Shown piece after piece: positions 6,869 through 11,354 of a stretch of 11,354 nucleotides of DNA. How positions within the stretch are numbered: position 1 is the stretch's first letter; each line of letters starts with the position of its first letter. The notes under the pieces are model-generated. The model was not told where the DNA came from and did not search any database. It was given only the letters and a program-made list of their open reading frames with translations. The stretch is from JANYJJ01 sp038241115 (lineage in GTDB: Bacteria; Pseudomonadota; Gammaproteobacteria; Burkholderiales; Burkholderiaceae_C), in the NCBI GenBank assembly GCA_038241115.1, contig JBBRGA010000115.1, forward strand, positions 1 to 11,354. The letters are read 5' to 3'. The translations under genes and the position numbers were made by a program.

Positions 6869-9800
6869 ATGGGTCAGCCCGCCGTGCCGACATACGGCCC
6901 GACAGGATCGGGCGCAGCCTCTCGGTGGCGTCGCGCCGCCGCCATTTGGATAGGCATTTGCGCCGCGCTGGTCGCGTTCGCCGCTTCCGCGCTTGACTCG
7001 CGCCAAATCGTCGCAGGCAGCGAACAGGATTACCCGCCTTTTGCCGTCGGCATGACCGATGCGACCGCCGGCGGTTTCACTGTCGAACTCTGGGAGGCCG
7101 TTGCCCGCGAACGAGGAATCGGCTATGCGGTGCGCGTTCGTCCGTTTGGCGAATTGCTTGAAGGTTTCAAGGCCGGCCGTGTCGATGTGCTGCTTAACCT
7201 GGCCAAGTCCGACGAGCGCCAGGCGTTTGCAGACTTTTCCACCACCCACGTTGTTGCCGGCGGTGCGGTCTTCGTGCGTTCGCGCAATTCCACGGTTCGC
7301 TCTGAAGCCGATCTCGCGGGTAAGTCCGTCATCGTGCTGAAGGGTGACCTGGCCCATGACTACGCGATTGGAAAGGGCTGGGCCGCACAGTTGGTGCTGG
7401 TCGAAACCGCCGAACAAGGCCTGCGCCTGCTGGCATCGGGCCGCCACGACGCGATGCTGATCGGCAAGCTCACGGGTCTGCAGACCATCCGCAACGCCAA
7501 CATCGGCGGCCTGGAGGCGCTGGCGGTCACGGTAGGCTTTTCGCAGCGTTTCGCTTTCGCGGTGCGCAAAGGCAATGCAGAGTTGCTTGCCAACATCAAC
7601 GAAGGCTTGGCCCTGGCCAAGTCGAACGGCACCTACGACCGGCTTTACGAAAAGTGGTTTGGAGCGTTTGAGACCCGCCCTGCAGGTTGGCGTGAACTCT
7701 GGCCTTGGCTGGCGGGGGCTGCGTTGTTTGCGACGCTACTCTGGGCGGCCTCATTCCGCCGGCGCTTGCGCCGTGATCGGCAGACCGCCGCCGTCTTGCG
7801 CGACAGCGAGGAGCGCTGGAAGTTCGCGCTCGACGGCGCCGGCGACGGCGTTTGGGACGTTGATCTGGTTGCCGGAACATCGTTGTATTCACGGCGCTGG
7901 AAGGAAATGTTGGGCTACCGCGAGGAAGAAATAGGGACTTCCTCCACCGAGTGGTCCGAACGCATCCACCCTGACGATCGCGCGCGAGTGATGCGCGAAA
8001 ACCAGAGCTGTGTCGACGGGCAGGCAGCATCGTTCGAGCGCGAGTTCCGGATGCAAGCCAAGGGCGGTCGCTGGGTTTGGATCCTGGACCGAGGCAAAGT
8101 GGTCGAGCGGTCGCCCGACGGCAAGCCGCTTCGAATGACAGGAACGCACACCGACATCACCGAACGCAAGTTGCTGCAGGCTCGCGACGCTGCCCGCGCC
8201 CGGGTGATGACGCTGATCGCGACGGGCCAGCCTTTGGCGCAGATTCTTGAGACCCTCGTGCGTGACGTCGAAGCTCGCTGCAACCGGACCTGCAGTGTCA
8301 TGCTCGTGGATGCCACTGGCACACGTCTGCATCAGGGCGCGGCGCCCAGCCTTCCTGATTTTTTCAACACCGCCATCGACCGACTGACGATTGCTTCGGA
8401 CGAAGCTTGCTGCGCAGGCGTTGCCCACACGCGATCGCGTGTCGTCTGCGAAGACATCCGCCGCGACGCCCGCTGGACGCGTTTTGCCGATGTGGCCGAA
8501 AGGGCGCAGTTGCGCGCCTGCTTGTCCGAACCCATCCTTGGCTCAGACGGAAAGGTTCTGGGCACGTTTGCGATCTACGCGGCTGAACCTGGTGTGCCGT
8601 CGCCCGCCGAGATCATCGAGATCGGTGAGTCGGCACAGCTCGCGTCGATTGCGATCGAACGATCACGCAACCAGCAGGCGCTGCACGACAGCGAGGCGCG
8701 CCTGGCTGAAAAGTCGCAAACGCTCGAAGCCACGCTCGAGCGGATGGAGCAGGGCGTGTTGATGGTGAACAGCGCGCAGGTCGTGGAGGTGTGCAACCGC
8801 CGCGCCATCGAGTTGATGGACCTGCCCGCCGCATTGATGGCCTCGAAGCCGTTGTTCAAGCAGGTTCTGGAATATCAATGGTCTACCGACGAATTCATGC
8901 ATACACCCGAGGATTTGCGGCAGTTCGTGCGTGCGGGCGGCATCCACGATGAGCCTCAGAGTTATGAGCGCAGGCGCCCGAACGGCCGCATTATTGAGAT
9001 CCAAAGTGTGCCGATCGACGGCGGCGGTGTGCTGCGCACGTACACCGACGTCACCGAGCGCCACCGCGCCGAGGCGACGCAGCGTGTGCTCGAAGCGCAG
9101 TTGCTCGAGGCCAAAAAGCTCGAAGCCATCGGCACGTTGGCGGGCGGTATTGCGCACGACTTCAACAACATCATGGCGGCGATCCTCGGCAACGTGGCAC
9201 TGGCCCGCGAGGACGTGGGACAAAGCCATCCGGCACACACATCGCTGGAGCAGATCAACAAGGCGGGCCTGCGCGCGCGCAGCCTGGTGCAGCAAATTCT
9301 TGCCTTCAGCCGCAAGCAGCCGGTCGAGTTCATGAACGTTGCATTGACGCCGCTGGTCGAGGAAGTGATCGGCATGCTGCGCTTGATGACGGGCACTTCG
9401 GTGCCCATTCGCGCAACGCTGCCTGTCGCGCTCATGGACGTGATGGGCAATCCGACGCAGTTGCAGCAGGTGCTGATGAATCTGGGCACCAATGCCTGGC
9501 ATGCGCTGCCAGACGGCGCGGGGCATATCGACTTCGGGCTCGAGGAAACTGTGGTGGGTGCAGCCGACGGCTCCGCGATGCGCTCGGGTCTGGCACCCGT
9601 CGGTTTGGTGCCAGGAAGCTACGCACATCTGTGGGTTCGTGATGACGGCTGCGGCATGGACGATGCGACTCGCCGGCGCATCTTCGAGCCCTTTTTCACG
9701 ACCAAGCCAGTCGGCCGCGGCACCGGCCTCGGGCTGGCAGTGGTCCACGGCATCGTCGAGGCGCACGGAGGTGCCATCGCCGTGCACAGCATCGTTGGAC

Positions 9801-10270
9801 GAGGCAGCAACTTCGACCTGTATCTGCCACTGGTCGACCACGAAAGTTTGCCCATGCCGCTGGACGTGGCCATTGGCGCCATCGAACGTGGCGCGGGTCA
9901 GCACGTGCTCTACGTGGACGACGACGAAGTGATGGCCTTGATGGTGCACAGCATGCTGCAAAGGCTGGGCTACCGCAGCACCTTCATCCTGGATTCGCGC
10001 GAAGCCATCGCCACCGTGGCGCAAGACCCCGGCGCCGTCGACATCGTCGTCACCGACTTCAACATGCCGGGCTGCTCCGGGCTGGACGTGGTGCGGGCGC
10101 TGGCCACCATTCGGCCCGGGCTGCCAGTGCTGATTAGCTCAGGCTATGTCTCGGACGAACTGCGTGCGAGCGCGGCTGAGCTGGGTGTGCGCGCGGTGAT
10201 GCGCAAGGAGCACACGCTCGATGAACTGGGCCCGCTGATCCACGCGACGCTGGCCACCGGTTGTGGTTGA
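6869..10270 (+). CDS. Hybrid sensor histidine kinase with periplasmic SBP domain
   Basis: A 1133-aa inner-membrane hybrid kinase. In order: a signal/anchor segment (about 23-41, then Ala-Ser-Ala); a bacterial solute-binding family 3 domain in the periplasm (about 45-266, starting RQIVAGSEQDYPPF); a TM helix (277-298); a PAS/PAC domain (about 313-434); a GAF domain (about 440-600); a second PAS (about 615-735); a kinase core with phospho-acceptor His763 in GGIAHDFNNI (HPK4 type); ATP-binding boxes (NLGTNA, RDDGCGMD at about 924-931, FEPFFTTKP, GRGTGLGLAVVHG); and a receiver with acidic pocket Asp1017-1019, phospho-acceptor Asp1063 and Lys1113. It resembles BvgS-like sensors that read amino acids or small organic ligands, but it has no HPt domain and no response regulator gene nearby, so its output partner is elsewhere. 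ATG 6869 has GGAAG at 6855-6859; an upstream in-frame extension to 6674 overlaps the ligase remnant and looks non-coding. Confidence 0.93.
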   Translation: MGQPAVPTYGPTGSGAASRWRRAAAIWIGICAALVAFAASALDSRQIVAGSEQDYPPFAVGMTDATAGGFTVELWEAVARERGIGYAVRVRPFGELLEGFKAGRVDVLLNLAKSDERQAFADFSTTHVVAGGAVFVRSRNSTVRSEADLAGKSVIVLKGDLAHDYAIGKGWAAQLVLVETAEQGLRLLASGRHDAMLIGKLTGLQTIRNANIGGLEALAVTVGFSQRFAFAVRKGNAELLANINEGLALAKSNGTYDRLYEKWFGAFETRPAGWRELWPWLAGAALFATLLWAASFRRRLRRDRQTAAVLRDSEERWKFALDGAGDGVWDVDLVAGTSLYSRRWKEMLGYREEEIGTSSTEWSERIHPDDRARVMRENQSCVDGQAASFEREFRMQAKGGRWVWILDRGKVVERSPDGKPLRMTGTHTDITERKLLQARDAARARVMTLIATGQPLAQILETLVRDVEARCNRTCSVMLVDATGTRLHQGAAPSLPDFFNTAIDRLTIASDEACCAGVAHTRSRVVCEDIRRDARWTRFADVAERAQLRACLSEPILGSDGKVLGTFAIYAAEPGVPSPAEIIEIGESAQLASIAIERSRNQQALHDSEARLAEKSQTLEATLERMEQGVLMVNSAQVVEVCNRRAIELMDLPAALMASKPLFKQVLEYQWSTDEFMHTPEDLRQFVRAGGIHDEPQSYERRRPNGRIIEIQSVPIDGGGVLRTYTDVTERHRAEATQRVLEAQLLEAKKLEAIGTLAGGIAHDFNNIMAAILGNVALAREDVGQSHPAHTSLEQINKAGLRARSLVQQILAFSRKQPVEFMNVALTPLVEEVIGMLRLMTGTSVPIRATLPVALMDVMGNPTQLQQVLMNLGTNAWHALPDGAGHIDFGLEETVVGAADGSAMRSGLAPVGLVPGSYAHLWVRDDGCGMDDATRRRIFEPFFTTKPVGRGTGLGLAVVHGIVEAHGGAIAVHSIVGRGSNFDLYLPLVDHESLPMPLDVAIGAIERGAGQHVLYVDDDEVMALMVHSMLQRLGYRSTFILDSREAIATVAQDPGAVDIVVTDFNMPGCSGLDVVRALATIRPGLPVLISSGYVSDELRASAAELGVRAVMRKEHTLDELGPLIHATLATGCG

Positions 10271-10434
10271 GCCGACGAAATTGCGCGTTGTCGCCCGATG
10301 CGCCCAGCAGCGCTTTGTTCTTCAGCGGATCGACGCCAGCCATCAGGCCGCCATGTCCGTTGAAACAGGCCAACGAATTCTGGCCTGCGCAAGCCACGCA
10401 GCAGCGTCGAAATGCTGGCTTGCCGCAGCACGCC
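10271..10434. other. Non-genic spacer with coding-like sequence on the minus strand
   Basis: There is no complete gene here. On the - strand, between about 10370 and 10262, one frame reads GGLMAGVDPLKNKALLGASG followed by DNAQF, with codon choices (CTG, GGC, GCG, AAC) typical of real genes in this window. It has no recognisable start and continues into the antisense of the kinase, so at most it is a remnant. I cannot name a family. Confidence 0.2.
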
Positions 10435-10692
10435 GGCAATTACAAGTTCGGCACCGGCAAAGCACAAGGGCAGCACCTACGCCGAACTGAATGGCAGTTT
10501 CGAACTGCATGCCGGCTTCCCAGGGGCGCCACACGGCGGACACCTGAAGGTCGCAAACCTCGGTGTCGCCTCGTACACCGACTACGCACTCACCGTGACG
10601 AAGGACCTGGGATCGGGCTTCTCGGTGGGTGCGGCAGTGCGAAGTTCCTAGGCAAGTCGGCACGCGTGGTGAACGTCAAGGCGACGTTCTGA
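10435..10692 (+). pseudogene. Frameshifted C-terminal remnant of a TorF-family putative porin
   Basis: The translation keeps the C-terminal beta-strands of the TorF-like outer-membrane family (about 230 aa when intact), spread over two frames. The first frame gives NYKFGTGKA (from 10438). After a one-base insertion near 10465 the next frame gives KGSTYAELNGSFELHAGF, then HLKVANLGVASYTDYALTV and DLGSGFSVGAAV. A second disruption near 10640 removes the segment expected between these strands, after which the first frame resumes with KFLGKSARVVNVKATF and a stop. The terminal Phe is typical of outer-membrane barrels. The N-terminal half, including the signal peptide, is absent. The family assignment rests on my recognition of these strands and is likely but not certain; the pseudogene state is clear from the frame changes. 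Confidence 0.65.
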
Positions 10693-10709
10693 TTCGTCTA
10701 CCGGCCAGT

Positions 10710-10735
10710 GAGCGGGCAGCCACCTGCGCCCGTTC
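10710..10735. terminator. Possible bidirectional stem-loop between convergent gene ends
   Basis: GAGCGGGC (10710-10717) can pair with GCCCGTTC (10728-10735) over 8 bp with one G-U pair. It sits between the porin remnant's stop (10692) and the kdpE stop on the other strand (10755). No T-run follows on either strand, so terminator function is only suggested by position. Confidence 0.25.
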
Positions 10736-10754
10736 GCTGCGCAAGGTCGATGGC

Positions 10755-10824
10755 TTACTCGGTCAGCAGCCGGTAACCCACACCGGTCTCCGTGACGATG
10801 TACTTTGGTTGCGCCGAGTCGTCT
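10755..10824 (-). pseudogene. kdpE: Last 22 codons of kdpE, cut by an IS66 element
   Basis: Read on the - strand, this encodes DDSAQPKYIVTETGVGYRLL, then TE and a TAA (10755-10757). It matches the C-terminal wing of OmpR/PhoB-type response regulators and most closely KdpE, which controls the high-affinity potassium ATPase operon with sensor KdpD. Similarity ends exactly where the IS66 terminal repeat begins (10825); the base at 10824 fits the third position of the Glu codon expected before the Asp-Asp. The remaining ~200 codons should lie beyond the transposon, outside the window. Losing this end would remove part of the DNA-binding wing, so the regulator is probably non-functional. KdpE is the best call; another OmpR-family regulator is possible. 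Confidence 0.7.
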
Positions 10825-10846
10825 GTAAGCGGCCAGCCATCCCATC
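10825..10846 (+). repeat. IS66 left terminal inverted repeat
   Basis: The first bases are GTAAGCGGCCAGCCATCC, matching the conserved GTAAGCG start of the family. The inner boundary is approximate because the right repeat is outside the window. Confidence 0.65.
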
Positions 10847-10875
10847 TTGATTTCAGAGGTCAGGCATAGGAGCCT

Positions 10876-10904
10876 CGTGTCCACCTAAATTCTGAGTGGA
10901 CACG
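10876..10904 (+). promoter_or_regulatory. Perfect hairpin abutting the tnpA start
   Basis: CGTGTCCAC (10876-10884) and GTGGACACG (10896-10904) form a perfect 9-bp stem with an 11-nt loop. The 3' arm runs into the tnpA GTG start. The only good Shine-Dalgarno, AGGAG at 10868-10872, lies just before the stem and next to a three-codon frame (GTG TCC ACC TAA). Folding of this hairpin could limit or redirect transposase translation; this role is inferred. Confidence 0.4.
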
Positions 10905-11305
10905 TGAACACTATCCCCAAACAAATCAACGGCAGCCGTCAGCGCCGTCGCATTCACAGCGCCGAATTCAAAGCGCAAGTCGTTGCGGCCTGTTGCCATC
11001 CCGGCGTATCCATCGCTGCGGTGGCCATGGCCAATGGCGTCAACGCCAACTTGGCACGGCGCTGGATCGTCAGCGCCGAGCAAAGCGCAAACGGCGGTGC
11101 TCACCGGCTCGCGCCTGCCAACAGCCCAGCACATCGATCAGCCTTCGTGCCCGTGACGCTGCCAGCGTCACGGGCTGCACCGCAGCAGCTCAACAACGCC
11201 GACATCCGCATCGACCTGCGCCGTGGTGCTACTTTGATGACCATCACCTGGCCAAGCTCAGCCGCAGCCGACTGCGCCGCCTGGATGCGCGAGCTGCTTC
11301 GATGA
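10904..11305 (+). CDS. tnpA: IS66 accessory protein TnpA
   Basis: A 133-aa protein of the IS66 TnpA/OrfA family, needed together with TnpB and TnpC for transposition. The N-terminal half is a helix-turn-helix region (SAEFKAQVVAACCHPGVSIA, then ANGVNANLARRWI, about residues 21-55). A variable linker and a conserved C-terminal segment (IRIDLRRGATLMTITWP to AAWMRELLR) follow. Length is within the family's range, and the frame looks intact. The start is taken as GTG 10904: an in-frame TAA at 10886 leaves only CTG 10892 as an alternative, and the next ATG (11028) would delete the HTH. It has no adjacent ribosome binding site. Its stop overlaps the tnpB start (ATGA at 11302-11305), indicating coupled translation. 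Confidence 0.88.
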   Translation: MNTIPKQINGSRQRRRIHSAEFKAQVVAACCHPGVSIAAVAMANGVNANLARRWIVSAEQSANGGAHRLAPANSPAHRSAFVPVTLPASRAAPQQLNNADIRIDLRRGATLMTITWPSSAAADCAAWMRELLR

Positions 11306-11354
11306 TTCACACGCCCTTGATCCGCATCGACTCACTGTGGCTCGCCGTCCAGCC
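11302..11354 (+). CDS. tnpB: IS66 protein TnpB, N-terminal start (partial)
   Basis: The frame opens MIHTPLIRIDSLWLAVQ and runs off the window after 17 codons. The IRID..WLAV pattern near the N-terminus is the usual beginning of IS66 TnpB (Orf2, about 115 aa). It overlaps the tnpA stop by 4 nt, as is normal in the family. Integrity of the rest cannot be judged. Confidence 0.75.
   Translation, partial: MIHTPLIRIDSLWLAVQ

Larger units (their letters stand above)
10825..11354 (+). mobile_element. IS66-family insertion sequence, left end (partial)
   Basis: The element begins at GTAAGCGGCC (10825), the typical start of IS66 terminal inverted repeats. It contains tnpA and the first codons of tnpB in the standard order with an ATGA overlap. 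The window ends before tnpC (the DDE transposase) and the right end. IS66 elements usually duplicate 8 bp of target; the 8 bp outside the left end are AGTCGTCT (10817-10824). The host gene interrupted is kdpE on the opposite strand. Confidence 0.85.

Noticed and set aside
8663..10024. A minus-strand open frame (453 codons) opposite the sensor kinase
   Set aside because: It lies entirely over the kinase core and receiver, whose motifs are unambiguous; its His/Gln/Ala-rich sequence is antisense-like.
1..11354. CRISPR arrays, tRNA or rRNA genes, phage modules
   Set aside because: I saw no regularly spaced repeats, no cloverleaf-like sequences, no rRNA signatures and no phage structural genes in the window.

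Overview
The window is GC-rich, with strong G/C preference at third codon positions. The gene families look betaproteobacterial, most likely Comamonadaceae (Rhodoferax/Polaromonas/Hydrogenophaga-like). That placement is inferred from protein style, not from a marker gene.

Layout. (1) 181-2448: an unrecognised 178-aa protein, then a three-domain ATP-dependent DNA ligase of the bacterial repair type, 27 bp apart. (2) 2513-5858: a two-gene unit with a cytoplasmic-looking gamma-glutamyltransferase-family proenzyme and an AlkK/DmdB-like acyl-CoA ligase 28 bp downstream; both have clear Shine-Dalgarno sequences. (3) 5999-6693: a scar. An intact MNT nucleotidyltransferase antitoxin gene overlaps a HEPN toxin gene that keeps only about its first 40 codons. 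The HEPN sequence then runs into the last ~83 codons of a second, diverged copy of the acyl-CoA ligase. (4) 6869-10270: one very large hybrid sensor kinase (periplasmic SBP domain, TM, PAS, GAF, PAS, HPK4-type kinase core, receiver), preceded by a leader with two strong inverted repeats. (5) 10271-10824: a gene graveyard holding a frameshifted C-terminal remnant of a TorF-family putative porin on + and the last 22 codons of kdpE on -. (6) 10825-11354: the left end of an IS66-family element (terminal repeat, tnpA, start of tnpB), cut off by the window edge.

How the parts relate. The first four genes all read left to right and look like ordinary chromosomal genes. From 5859 onward the DNA shows repeated rearrangement: a toxin gene broken by a paralogous sequence, a porin gene degraded by a frameshift and a deletion, and a potassium-response regulator split by a transposon. 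The kinase is the only full-length gene in that half and has no adjacent response regulator or HPt gene in view.

I do not see a convincing new multi-gene system. The best leads are the broken HEPN/MNT module flanked by acyl-CoA ligase direct repeats, the IS66 junction inside kdpE with a predictable target duplication, and the structured leader in front of the sensor kinase.
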